From: Diogma glabrata
Lineage: Eukaryota; Arthropoda; Insecta; Diptera; Cylindrotomidae
Length of the DNA stretch: 64,000 bases
Assembly (NCBI GenBank): GCA_963693315.1
Contig: OY856188.1
Span: 263,867,162-263,931,161 of the forward strand
Direction: 5' to 3'
A program made the position numbers and the translations under genes. Shown one piece after another: positions 50,886 to 63,096 of the stretch. The notes below the pieces were generated by a model, which had not been told where the DNA came from, made no database searches, and was given only the letters and a program-made list of their open reading frames with translations. The stretch's first letter is position 1. Every line of letters starts with the position of its first letter.

Positions 50886-51460
50886 ATGCTCGCAACCGCA
50901 GACGAGATTTTGCAAGCTGGTCAGTACTGTACGTTAATGTTGTACGGACTGCCAAAGGACACCCAATTGAACAAATTGAAAAAGGAGGACTTACCTGCAT
51001 GTCTCGAAAAAAGGAGACGTAAATCATTTCTAAAGACCACCACGAAAAACATGCAGTTTAATTGTCCTCGCTGGTTTCAACAATTGGTGCTTGAAATGAG
51101 CACATAAAAAGTGTTTAATTACAAATCCAGTTATGGCTAGAAAATAACAATAATAATCCACTTGATTAGGGTTGGATCAATATTAAAGGAGTATTAAATC
51201 CAATAAAAACTCCAAATCAACCGATACCTGCAGAGCTGTTGAAAATGATTTCTTGTAGCTGCAAAAAAGGATGCGGCTCAGCGCGCGGTTACCGAAAAGT
51301 AGGAATTTTTTGCAATTCGACATGTTTAATATGCAGCGGAGATAATTGTCAAAACAGTGCTCAAATTATGGACCTAGAGGAGGACGAGGAGGAAGACGAA
51401 GATGAGGTGGACGCGGCAAGGAATGAGGACGAAGAGGAAGAGGAGTGTGAAGATAATTAA
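50886..51460 (+). pseudogene. Decayed copy of an insect family with a C-terminal CXC Cys-rich motif
   Basis: The first part encodes ILQAGQYCTLMLYGLPKDTQ with LNKL. After frameshifts and stops it reads SVLQIQLWLENN-like and GWINIKGVLNPIKTPNQPIP. It ends with an intact MISCSCKKGCGSARGYRKVG, CNSTCLICSGDNCQN and a long acidic tail (DLEEDEEEDEDEVD). The pattern C-x-C-x3-GC...C-x3-C-x2-C resembles a tesmin/TSO1-type CXC motif. I remember the same architecture in multicopy uncharacterised insect proteins, probably spread with mobile DNA. One Cys expected in GCG-x-x-C-x-C is replaced (GYR instead of GCR). Not functional in the upstream half. Confidence 0.65.
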
Positions 51461-54264
51461 AATAAATATTGCAAACTTTGATCAGTAGGGGTTGTTTTTT
51501 AAAAATGGTTAAAAAATACATCTCATTTCCAATAATAAAAAGATATAGAAGTATTATATTTTGAATTAAAAAAAAAATGTATATGTAATTTTAAGTTTTT
51601 TTAAAGGGTGGTTTTTTATAAGGGTTGAAACTTATAAATGAATGATTCCAAAATTAAAATAGTATATCTTCATTTATTATTACTATAAGATTAAATTATT
51701 TCAAATTGCTGAATAAATAACATTTTCCACCATTATTTTTTAATTATATTTACTCTAGGGGTGGCTTTTAGGGGTCAAAAGTGCTAAATCATAAATTATA
51801 ATTAATTATTAATTATATTATAAATCATAAATTATGTCCCTTAATAACAATTAACCTTCATTCAACTGATTTAAAAATGATTTCAATCGATCACAAGCTT
51901 TAATCTACAATTCTAAAATTATTTTCGATTAGGGGTTCTTCTAACCCTTAAAAAATTAAGCATCCACCGGCACTTGGTCAACTTTGAAGTAGAGGGAACG
52001 AAGAGCTTAAACCCAAATTTTTGTTAAAATCGGTTTCGCTAGTAAGAATTATACTGTTTTGCCGTATTTTATGTTCATTGGCTGAACTATACGGCCAACC
52101 TTAATATCTGTATATTCTGTGAAGGACGAGTAACATGAAAACTGTATATGAAAAACTGGAGATGTTTCCAGAAACAAAAATCAGTAAGCGGTCTTACCAT
52201 CGAGGAATAATCACCGAAATAAACATTTAATTGTGTCAGTATTGTTGAAATTCACGCGCGTAAAAATATAAAGATTACGGCGAAGCCCTTTTCGAATTCC
52301 ATTGTTTTCCTTTTTTTTATTTCCATTTTTGAAATCCCAATAGACAAGAAATAAAAAGCAATTACCACTTCCATCTAAGCGATTACCTATACCATGATAA
52401 GTGATTTTCTTAAAAACGATAAATTTTATCAATTTTATCTTAGTAAGCCGAATCCGTTCAAAGATCATGATGTAATTAATTTGAAATAAAACCAATATTG
52501 TATAAAGCATTTGTTATTTATCTTATTAGTCTCACGCATAATCGAAGAGTAAGTCAGTTAATGGGTATAAAATTAAAGGGAGGATATTCCACTGACATAG
52601 AAGGCTGAAATCGGGAGGGAGCTCGCGGCTTAAGCTAAGCGAGCGACCGTTTCGACAATTCGTTCGGCGTAGAGACAATCAGTGCTTCGCTCCTTTTTAT
52701 CATTTGCACTCTTCATTGGTTACCTAGTTAATGTAATGATTCAAATTATGGTTTCTGTTGGTTTTATAAAGGATTAAGTTTTAAGCTTTTATACAATATT
52801 ACATGCTTTTTTTTTAGCTACAAGCTTGTAAATATCTTAAAACGTCAATCCACGTGAATGAATCTATGCGTGAGCCAACCCCAAAAAGCTGTTCAAATTT
52901 TGTTTATTTAAATAAACCTGGATGGCAGGAAATAGGAAAAAAAAATAATTTGAAATTGCATAAATTTAAAGAGTGCAGACAGGTTGAATCTACGTTGGCG
53001 GCAGGACAAAATAGAATAACAAAGCCAGTAGTAAAGAAAACAGAAAAAAATAAATCTAGATTATTTGTTCACAATTTATGTAGATTATGGAATATAAGCA
53101 GAATTCTTGCCCAAACTGCGACTCACAATAACAGGGATCAGTGCAGGCTTAACTGACAGATTGCAACTATCGTTTGGAAAAAAAATTCCATTCATATATA
53201 TGGCTTGGGACATAGAAGTAAACTCAGAACCTAAAATGATACAAATTTGCCTGAAGGAATTGAAATAAAATAAGGAGAGAGTTATACAATTATTTCAGGG
53301 ATGTCAAGTTTCCAAATTTTTGACTATGACTAAGCTTAGTGTGGTTGCTGATTTAGGTACCAAGCCACAAGGATGAAATTTGATTTGATTCTTCCACGAC
53401 AGCACTAGGCACACACATGAAGTGTCTTTTTGACCTATAAGCCCGAGAATTTGAGCAAGTTTTAAAGTTCTTACATAATCTGGGAACGAATCTAAAACGG
53501 CGGTATAATCCAGCGGTCACTGTGTTCTTTTGGTTGAGAATAATAGATTATGGGAACCGTTCTAACCAAATTTATCGCAAAGTCGAAGCCACCATTACGA
53601 AAGTCATTCTAAAACAGTTGTGTACAAAAATCGACCAATCGGTGAACCACTGATTTAAATAACCGCAAAAGCTGCTACATTATAACCTGTCACCTCTGGA
53701 TCTAACTGTGGAGTGGGTCACGAAAAATGATTAGCAAATGGACTGGGTCAAGGTGTCATGCGGTTCGTGCAGTTAAGATGATGTACTTGGCTGTGGGTTC
53801 ATTCAAATTGCTCAGTCGCAAACAGAGCCACCTGGTTACCCGGCGAACTCCGGGTGCATTTTGCCTTGCCAAGTTGGGCTCTGATTTGATCATACTACAC
53901 TCGTGGGAAAAATATGGAAAATATTAATAAAAAAAAAACAAACATAAAAGGCGCAACTTCACCGCGTGAACGAGGATACAGAAGGGCAGGAGCAAGTTTC
54001 TTTGTCATGCTGACGATAGAAATGTACCAGTGACAAGGGATTCTGCTGTGGTTGGGAACAGCATAGCATCTCATGCCGGCATAAAATAACACTGTGCCAA
54101 ATAAGAGATATAGAAGGAGGAGGCATAGAGACCTCTACCACCTTTAGAACAGCGTTGAAGCCTGGACGATCAACTGAGGAGGTGAGGCTGGTACCAGGTG
54201 GTACGTAAGGTTCCTCGCATAGAGGATGTCTGTGGAGGACTAAAAAAGGATCTGTAACGGAAAT
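51461..54264. other. No firm gene; GC-richer from about 52600 and 53700
   Basis: AT-rich until 52600, then a GC-richer patch (GGGAGCTCGCGGCTTAAGC, 52617-52700). An open frame at 52854-53156 has no recognisable motif. About 53500-53900 may be old LINE coding sequence (SPLDLTVEW resembles PPLDLYI of I/LOA-type LINEs), but I cannot support it firmly. Confidence 0.4.
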
Positions 54265-54655
54265 TGAAGGCGTCAATCGTCGGCTCAAGAAACGTGAAGC
54301 ATGCCAGAGAGTCCACGACGCCACAGGATAATGTAGCGAATAAACCCAGAATACCCGTAAGGCAAGTTGGCAACACAATCACAGGCCAAGCATCAGCTAT
54401 CCTGGTGTTATTAATGCGATATAAAGTGGCTATTCTAGATTAATATTATCCTCAGAAGATAATTAGCGCGGAGCGGCTGAGGTTAATCGAGGCAGGGCTG
54501 ATGAAGAAACTTTCGATAGGATGTGTTGGCCGTAGAATCAAGTTTGAGGGTATTCACTTCAAAGCTGGTCATGTGGTAATAGAGTGCAACGGCGAGCAGA
54601 CCGTAAAATGGCGCGTGTCTGTTTTACCTAAAGTGGAAGTCGGTACACATTAACT
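54265..54655 (+). pseudogene. LINE ORF1 remnant with DUF4780-like domain
   Basis: The plus strand encodes STTPQDNVANKPRIPVRQVG, then TITGQASAILVLLMRYKVAI, an in-frame stop, then YYPQKIISAERLRLIEAGLM, CVGRRIKFEGIHFKAGHVVI and CNGEQTVKWRVSVLPK. This is the start of the RNA-binding-like domain (DUF4780 type, from memory) found in ORF1 of I/LOA/R1-like insect LINEs. The later part of the domain is lost. It precedes endonuclease and RNase H pieces on the same strand, so it is part of one decayed element. Confidence 0.75.
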
Positions 54656-55180
54656 AGTGACGAGCATGGGAGATGATATTCTGATTTCTTACAAGATTAC
54701 CTTGGCAGACCAGGGAAATCTATTTTTTTGCCGGTTTATTTGTTAACAATTGGAAACTGTCTGGATGAGGAACACCTGACGGTGCATACCGAAGACAGGA
54801 CAAAGAAAGCCTGATCGGTGTAGGGAACACCAATAGCAACCGGTTTTTCAAAATCTTTCTTCAAGAAATTAGAAAGACGACTGCAAAAGAGACAGAGGAA
54901 AAAGGAGCGGTTGGTATCTGGAGGCAAGTAAGAGGGACAGCCGCATCCTTGACAACAGCTAGTGAGGTGGAAAAGATGGTGGTGGGAGAAGATTGGGCTA
55001 GCATCGTCGAGAACAAGCAGGCGAGGTTGTTAATGAGGACCCGCATACGGCAAAGCGAAGATATTGTGAGATAGTAAATGAAAACTCATCTAGAGCGTGA
55101 ATTATGATTAGGAAAACATTAATTATTTTTGCTTTTGACTATCATCACACTCAGAGGCATTCAGCGTTAGTTAGTGGTGG

Positions 55181-55440
55181 TTGGTCTCAGCATACTGTGC
55201 AGGGGGTAGAATACTGATATCGTATGCAGAAGAACAGGGGCTGTTGGAATGGTGCAACAAAAAATGGCCTCTTATCACCGGGTGTGATACAAATACTCAC
55301 TACGAGACATGGAAAAGTACCGATTCAAACCAGAGAGGTGAGATTCGGTTTAAATATTCAGCTAAAGAAACTCTTAGCATGTTTAACGGCAGGAAAACAT
55401 CCACCTTTGTCACCAGGACTAGACACGAAAGGTAACGATA
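55181..55440 (+). pseudogene. LINE endonuclease remnant
   Basis: Encodes LLEWCNKKWPLITGCDTNTH followed by WKSTDSNQRGE and STFVTRTRHE. These correspond to the GCDANAHH, WGSTD-N-RG and PTFV-R-R motifs of the AP-like endonuclease in LOA/I-type LINEs. The preceding endonuclease half and the following DLTL motif are gone. The reverse transcriptase expected between here and the RNase H is not recognisable (55440-55900). Confidence 0.78.
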
Positions 55441-55939
55441 ACGGGTAACGATAGGAAGTGCAGTAGAACAGTTCATAAAAACCAAGAGAGTGCCAGATTA
55501 ACAAGCTGTAGCGGAGGTAAATCAAGTGTCCAATTACTAACGTAAAATACAGAATGACGCGTTTTGGTGGAGTATACAAGGGCGCTTACCACCAACAATA
55601 ACAAAATCAGGAGGGCTAAGAGGGGCAGCTTCAGAAGTGATATCTCTGCATCGCTTGTAGCGACTAGACTTCATAACGCTCTGGCGCAGACGACGTCGAG
55701 ATTAAAAATGCGTTAAAACTGGAAAGAATGCATACGGAGAGATACTCTTCAGAGAGCCACTCTTCTTCTAGAAAGAAAAGGAAAACAGTGTGCCAAATGG
55801 TGCAATGGCAGGCATTTATATGCGTAACGGGAGCAATGAAAAAATGACCCTTGTGACGCTCCTTCGCAGATTAGGAGCGTAACAAGGAAAAGCATACTGA
55901 TATTTAGCATGCAGGGTATATCCAATACGTACCATCTGA

Positions 55940-56810
55940 GTAGCGATGTAACCAAATGGTGAGCGGATGGTTTTAAAACCCAGGCAGAGATGGGCGAAGG
56001 AGCATTTGAACCGAAAACTAAATACCTTGAGCCAAAGGGCACCCATCCCAGCGTATTCCAGGCTGAGATATGTGCAATCGAAAGATCTGAAAACTTCAGC
56101 TTAGGAAGGAAATATTACAACAAGAAAATGCCCATAACATCCAAAATTGTTGGAGATTGTATGAACAACCTAAACAAGCTTAGGACTAGCAACAAAATAA
56201 CAGTTTATTGGATACCTGATCATGCGGGTTTTGCAAGTAATGAAGAATCCGACAAACAAGCCAAGAAAGGTGCTTTAACATCTTTTGTTGGCCCAAAGCT
56301 CTTGTGTCGTCTTGTGACAAAAGCCACAAAAAAAGGTAAGAGAAGGAGTTGTGTCGGAATGGTTCAAACCGTGGAATAACACCACGGATTTAAGTTTAAT
56401 GAATCGATTAGATCGTTCAATAAAAAGAGAGTTTGAGAGGTAGAAGACGAACAAGCTGAGAATACTGGGGTTCTTACAGGACACTGTGAATTGAGAAAAA
56501 TCTTAAAAACATTTGGTGGAGCAGGGAGACGAATGTCGATTCTATTGGAAGAAGAGAGTTCTTCTCAAAAATTATGAATCCTTGATCTACAAGAGAAGGT
56601 TTCATCTTAGGAGTATTATATTGGCAATCTCTTGGTATGGCCCTCATAAACTTAACCCTCTCCACATTCTAAAGTTTCCAAAGTAAAGTGGATTGGAGGA
56701 GGTGCTTCAGGAGTTGAAGGATGGAGTACAATAGATCATTTTGGGCGCAGTGAAACATATCACCACCGAATTTATTATAATCTAATATAATCTAACCTCA
56801 AAAACAAAGT
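55940..56810 (+). pseudogene. LINE RNase H domain and 3' end
   Basis: 55950-56380 encodes ADGFKTQAEMGEGAFEP, YLEPKGTHPSVFQAEICAIE, DCMNNLNKLRTSNKITVYWI and PDHAGFASNEESDKQAKKGA. It is a type I RNase H: the first Asp (DG-KT) and the Glu (QAEI) remain. The SDSQAA segment with the third acidic residue is deleted, and the usual GHAG His motif is DHAG. Downstream, LTGHCELRK (56475) matches the motif following RNase H in I/LOA LINEs, then stop-rich C-terminal sequence to about 56740. The end ATAATCTAATATAATCTAAC (near 56800) is probably the 3' terminus. Confidence 0.8.
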
Positions 56811-58055
56811 CAATCTTGTAAGAAGGAGATGACACAAACAAAGGATCTAAACGTAAACATTATACCGTTTTTTTAACCGAAATATCATACGCTCATGGTG
56901 TTAAGTGAATATCTTAGCACCTGACCACATGATTCTATGGAGGCATCTCGAAGTAATCGGAAAAGTCGCTCAATTATCTTATGGTTCCCGGCAAACACCA
57001 AAACCATTGCAACGAATTAAAAATAACTGAATATCTCTTAAAACTAAAATAGTTTGTTGAAAATATTAAGGAACTGATCGTATTAACGCGTTAGCTGCAA
57101 TGGACGGTTAAAAACCTTTGAGTTTCTAGATATCGGTCTCGAGGTATTATGCAACATATTTTAAATTAGATAAAAATTTCATCAAAAAACACTGTCAATT
57201 AGCTTAGACATCCTTCAAGACAACTGTTACAAAAAAAAAGATCAACAAGCATACTAACACTATGGTGCATGGACTGAATAAACTAAATTTGTCGAAAACA
57301 ACATATGCTACAAATAAAAAGAAAAAAAAAACAGAAAAACCAACCAAATATAACAATTGAAGTTGCAATAAAACTAGTGAGTGAGCCAAGGGACTCTCGG
57401 AACGCGGAAGGCAATCTGTACAATCACCGACTTGGAGACGTTCTTAAACTGTCTTACAAGAAACACCATAATTGAAAATTTTACATCAGAACCTCACGTA
57501 TTGTACTGTATTTTACAATGCCTTATATATACAATGAGTTTTGATTTGTTGCTGATATAAGTAGATAAAACGCAAAAACTAGGTTTACCCCTTCAAGAAG
57601 GCATGGTTTCTTTCAACTTTTGTAAAAAACTGTTTAAAGTTTTCTCTGTATATGAAGTATGAACTATCAACCTCCTCGTAGGTTTCATATGCGATATGTT
57701 TGTACAAAAGTAACTTTTTATTCGAGTTGCCGAAGTCATACCGCTTCTCCGCCAAAGATAAAATCCAAAGACAAAAAAGTCACAAAATCTGGATCGAAAT
57801 CAGTCAGCTACTCGATCAAATTACATATTTAAAATATATAAAAAAAACTCATCAACGACCAACGGGCTTTTTCATAGGTACAATAATTTAAAACACTAAA
57901 ACTAATTGAGAATTATTAATTTCTTAAACACTACTATATGTGAGTTCGTAGGATAGGATGGCATATTATTTATGCCGTAAACATCCTAAGTCTCTTGTGA
58001 AGATTGGTTTTATCCAAACAGTGTGAAATTAATTTTTGTTCGACAAATGTAATTT
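56811..58055. other. No gene seen
   Basis: AT-rich sequence after the LINE remnant; short open frames only. Confidence 0.45.
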
Positions 58056-58418
58056 ATTAGAGTTATTTATGGAAGAGAGTAATTAAACTCAAGCAACTTG
58101 GTGAATCCTTTGAATTTTTTCAATACGAAATCAGTTTTTGGGTTTATCTGAATAAACCTTATGGTTATTTGTTAATGAAAACAGCTTTTATCTCTGAACG
58201 TGTTTCGGTTGGGATTCGAGTTAGTTGGTACTGATGAGGTTCTAAGTTCGAATCCCAACCGAAACACGTTCAGAGATAAAAGTTGTTTTCATTAACAAAT
58301 AACCATAAGGTTTATTCAGATAAACCCAAAAACTGATTTCGAATTGAAAAAATTCAAAGGATTCACCAAGTTGCTTGAGTTTAATTACTCTCTTCCATAA
58401 ATAACTTAAACTAATATA
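58056..58418. repeat. Near-perfect palindrome, about 160-bp arms, tRNA-like centre
   Basis: 58061-58219 pairs almost perfectly with 58249-58406 (landmarks GGAAGAGAGTAATTAAACTC, ATCAGTTTTTGGGTTTATCT, CGTTCAGAGATAAAA). The 29-bp centre TTAGTTGGTACTGATGAGG...TTCTAAGTTCGAATCCC contains an A-box-like AGTTGG and a near-consensus B box (GTTCGAATCC). The spacing is too short for a tRNA. It may be a tRNA-derived element that was folded back. Confidence 0.88.
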
Positions 58419-61108
58419 TAACCAGTTTATATGCAAAAAAACAAAATTTGGCAAAATTGAAAAAAAAAATTCTATTCTAAAAAAAATATTTTTTAATAAT
58501 TATAAGACGTCTCTTATTATATAAACTTAAAAAAACGAGTTATCAAAATTTTGTAAATCGCTACTCAAACAAAGTGCAATAAAGAAATATCAAACAACCT
58601 GTTTATTGATTGCACTTTAAAAACATGCTAAATTTAAAACAAACATTTAAGAATTTTAATTTTTTCTTAATTTCATCTTAAAACAAAAGTAATTTTTAAC
58701 AAAACTTCGTACCTAACTCCAAATTTAAAAATTGCAAGATTTGTTTTTATTGCATTTGACCAGTTATAATATAATTGTTATTTTTTAATTGAGAACACAT
58801 CGATAACAAACAGTTTAAAGCCTTGTATGTAGCAGGTATCTTTATTAAATTCTAATAATCTTTACCTTATAAATTTTATTACACAAATTTCCTGAGTTAA
58901 ATTAAATATAAAATATGTATGTAAATTTAAGGAAAAATAAAATATTAATTACTTTTTTAATCCGGCAAAATCCACATCCACAATCAAATAGATTAATTTA
59001 TCAAAACTAAAACCATTTTCATGCTAGTACATTTTAATGCACATGAAACAAACAATAACATCACATCAAAGAGCTTTTTTATGGTATTTAATTTTCTTTA
59101 CACACAAAAACAAAAACATAAACTTTCACTATTTAAAAACTTAGTTTTTCTCTTATCATTAGATGAAAATAGAAAAATAATAAAATTGTTAAGTTTATTT
59201 TTGTCAAAGAAAGGCAGAGTTACAAACAAAAAGATACTAAAAATATTTTTTTTTTAATTACAAAATTAAGTTTAAAGCAAAAAAAAAATGCTTTTATATT
59301 TGTTTTTCTTCGTTTTTTTTTTGTTTTATTTAAGTTTGACAAACCGAAAATTCAAAACACAACAAACGATATATGGAAGAAAATAAAACTTTTTTTTAAT
59401 GAACACAAAAATGTATTTGTTGAACAGCAACAAGCAATATTTTACATCCATACATTTTTTGTGGATGTTGTTTTTAGATGTTTTGTTGTTTGACTGTGAT
59501 TCATATTCTGAAAAGATATAAAAAAAAATAATTGGTTGAGATTTATTTGTATTTAACATTTGCTGAGCTTCAATTAGTTGAGTTAATCCTTCTAAAATAT
59601 TTATTGATTATTTTAAAAAACAAAGTAACAATATAGATTTAAAATTTAAACTAAATTTTTATTGATTATTAATCAGAATTAAAAAAAAAGATTTCTAATT
59701 ATTATTGTTGGCTAGCAAAATTTAATTCCGCAAAAACGCCCCTAATAGCAAAAAGTCACGTACCTTGTTACACCACCCGCCATCACAAGTCACAAAAAAA
59801 CACTTAATCCATACTAATCTCACCATTTATCTAACTAATTATAATACTTTTCTAATCTCAACACTAAAATCTCGACATATAACAAACATATTAATCTTTT
59901 ATTGATTTCAATAATAATCATAAAAACTAAAAATAATCAAAAATCATATTAACAAAGTTTTAAGGAAAAGCACAAACAACCAAAACTTTTCTTACCAACC
60001 AATTTGGTTAATTTTTTGTTTTCGTTTATAACGTAACTTTTTTGATTAAATTTTGTTATGTGTTAAAAGTTTTCTTATTTTTGTAGCTTTACTCTTTCGT
60101 ACAGTTTTTACTTTAATTTTAACATTCTTCATTCAATTGTATGAAAAAATCTCAAAATAGAAGAAAAGTTCAAGGAATGTGTTGTTTACTAGAATACACT
60201 TGTACTTTGATAGATACAAAGACGATAGAATAACAAAGAACCACACTGATTAACGTAATCGATTTACATACTTGTGTGTTGTAAAAATTAGTATAAAATT
60301 TGGTTTGTTTACTTAATCTTGTATAATAAATTATGTTAATCGGCAAAATTTATGTGTGGGATATACATTTGTATTTCGTGTGAATGAGAGAGACTGTGGT
60401 AAAAATTACTATTTTGCTCTATACTCAATATATAATAAAATAGTTGATTTAATTTAAAAAGATGGTTGATTTTATTTTGATAACGTGTGGTGTTGTGTAT
60501 TGATAGTATATTGTGCCACAAATCACAATTCCGTATGAGTTGTCTTAACTCGTGGGAAGAGCGACAGCGAGGGCAGCTATAACACAAATTTGGACAAGCC
60601 CACTAGTACTTATAGCACGAAATTGTTTTGTGTATCGAATACACAAGCATTTAAAAAAGAACGTTGGGAATAAAGTTTTCAAGCATTTGCATGAAAATAT
60701 TTTTATAAAAAATTTTCGAACTGTTTCGAAAATTTTCGAATTAATGTTTTCGATGGTATTTCTGGTGTTCTAAAATCTAAAGGCTTCGAAACTATTTGGG
60801 GGGGAAGTTTCAAACTTTTTCGATATCGTTTTCTTGATTTCTCAACATTTATCAATGATGTGTGAGATGAAACATATTTTAGTGCTATATATATACAGGC
60901 ATGAAAATGCATATTTTTTAGTATAATAGGATACTGGTGCAATGGAACGTTCTTGTTCCTTAAATGTTTTTCTATAACTTAAAATTAAAAAAAACATAAT
61001 TTTGTTGAAAATTTTTGCAAGAAACTGCGAAAGAATGTCTAAAAAACGATATTTTTCAATTGAATTTAGTTATTTGCAAATAATTGTATTCTATCTTGAG
61101 TTGAAAAC
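58419..61108. other. No gene seen
   Basis: About 2.7 kb, very AT-rich, with many homopolymer A/T runs. No coding motif. A slightly GC-richer patch at 60545-60600 is not recognised. Confidence 0.45.
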
Positions 61109-61771
61109 TCAACAAAAAATATAAGCTTTGGAACGTTTCATTCGGCTTAATAGTTTTTGTACAATTCCATTTTGCACTTAATGTCTGAAAAAAAGTTGTT
61201 AACTTTGGGCAGGCCGCAAGGTCTGAGTTTTTATCTGATCGCAATCTGCTTGATAGAAGTCGAAATGGTAAAATGTCAGCTTTAATTAACAATTGTGTTG
61301 GGTAACAATACCCATATTGAATATTAACAACAATTACAGCGGTTTAAAAAACGGCGAAAATTTCTTAGTTGCAGAATTAAATTTCTCAACTCGGTCCCAG
61401 ATCATGTAAGATAGGTTTATTTTTTAAAATATTCGGTTTTCTAAGCACTTTGCAAATTTTAAAACCACATCTCGTTAAGTTAAAAATTCGTTGAGAAATT
61501 TAATTTTGCAACTAAGGAATTTTCGCCGTTTTTTTAACCGCTGTAATTATTGTTAATATTGAATATGGGTATTGTTACACAACACAATTGTTAATTAAAG
61601 CTGACATTTTACCCTTTCGACTGCCGTCAAGCAGATTGCGATCAGATAAAAACTCAGACCTTGCGGCCTGCCCAAAGTTAACAACTTTTTTTGAGACATT
61701 AAGTGCAAAATGGAATTGTGCAAAAACTATTTAGCCGAATGAAACGTTCCAAAGCTTATATTTTTTGTTGA
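61109..61771. repeat. Inverted repeat with equal 282-bp arms
   Basis: Left arm 61109-61390 and right arm 61490-61771 are nearly perfect complements; the spacer is 99 bp. Landmarks are TATAAGCTTTGGAACGTTTC, GGGCAGGCCGCAAGGTCTGA, CAATACCCATATTGAATATT and AATTTCTCAAC at the inner ends. The arms have few mismatches and only small offsetting indels. No coding sequence. The right arm abuts a truncated family A copy. Confidence 0.92.
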
Positions 61772-62428
61772 GGTTTCAAAATTATAACAAAATCAAAAAT
61801 TGAAACTTTTTACAAAATTATAATAAAATCAAAAATTTAAAATTTTTTCAAAATTCTAAAATATTGAAAAAATTCTTATAAATTAAAAATTGAAACTTTT
61901 TTCAAAATTCTAAAAATTTATATAAAATTCACAAAATCAAAAATTTAATTTTTTTCAAAATTCTAAAAATATTTCAAAAACTATAACAAATTCAAAAATT
62001 TCCATGTCCAATTTCATGTTTAATTACATTTACGTCATACAAACAACTAAATTTTTCTGTCTCAAAAAATTGGCTAAAAAAATAAATGAAATCATTTTTT
62101 TGAAACACTTGACGATTTTTTTGACACACTTTCGGTACAGGTATCGAAGACATCGCCCTTTCTGCTCTTACCATTATAAGTAAGTATACCCATTTTTAAC
62201 CTAAGTATACCCATTTTTAGAAACTAAAATTTTTAAAATCCCTTCAGCGGTTTTCTAGATTTCGTCGGTTGTGACGGCAGGCCGGCCGGCCGGCAGACAG
62301 ACATACATTTTTTGTTTTTTTTGGAATCGTTATTACCTAAAATGTTGAGAAATGCCAAAAAAGTGGGGGTAAAAATTTCACTTTTGGCTCATCAATGTAA
62401 ATACTTAGGTCTTTCAGACCGAAGTAAT
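61772..62428 (+). mobile_element. Repeat family A, copy 5 (truncated)
   Basis: Starts in the AT-rich array, directly against the preceding inverted repeat, and runs to the terminal hairpin ACTTAGGTCTTTCAGACCGAAGT. It keeps one TTTGAAACACTTGACG block and a CGGCAGGCCGGCCGGCCGGC segment. The family head is missing. Confidence 0.8.
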
Positions 62429-63096
62429 TATGGTCAGCTTGATATCCGAACTTGACAACTTTAAACTTGACACTTCATGGCAACCAACATCTCTATTGAT
62501 ACATAATCTCGGTAGAGGTCCCGAGTTGCGAACTTACAGTTTTGGGCAAAATTTTGACGACTAGCGCTACCATATGCCAATAATTTACTCCTTATCCATG
62601 ATAGCTGCGTCGAGTTAGTTGATTTTTCAAAACAGCATTAAAATGTTTGGTAACAGTTTCCCGAATATTTGGTCTTTTATGCAGCCGCTAGAGATTCTTC
62701 ATCTTTGTCTGTTGGACGCAAATCTAAAGACAATCATCCTGTTTTACATTTTAAAATTTTTGTAGTTCACTCAAAGATCACTACCCTTGAATCATTTGCT
62801 GCAATGCCGGGAATCTGCCGCAATGTGAGACTGTCTCAGAGTCTGAATCTGATGCTTTTTTCATGAATCTATTCAACATGTTTAGCACTGAATCCCATCA
62901 CATAGCTCAATATTATATTGTCAGTTTTCTTTTACTATACATTCAAAATGATTAATTAAAGAAAAAGTCTAACCGCACGCATTCCAAACAATGTATTGAA
63001 AAAGTGCTCTCCATCGGTAATCGAATCCTGCATCCTTGATTTACAAAGCTAGCAATTTATCATCTGAGCTGCAATGGTGACAAAAACTGGGTTTGC
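62429..63096. other. No gene seen before the satellite
   Basis: Non-coding sequence with slightly higher GC than average. An open frame at 62669-62866 has no recognised motif. Confidence 0.45.

Noticed and set aside
52854..53156. 100-codon plus-strand open frame
   Set aside because: No recognised motif and no related copy in the window; could be old transposon sequence but unsupported.
53959..54378. 139-codon minus-strand open frame
   Set aside because: It lies opposite the LINE ORF1 remnant; the plus strand carries the recognisable motifs.
55749..56046. Minus-strand open frames of 76-97 codons
   Set aside because: Opposite strand of the RNase H region; no motif of their own.
58200..58260. 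tRNA gene
   Set aside because: A- and B-box-like sequences are only about 17 bp apart and no cloverleaf can be drawn; kept only as a palindrome observation.
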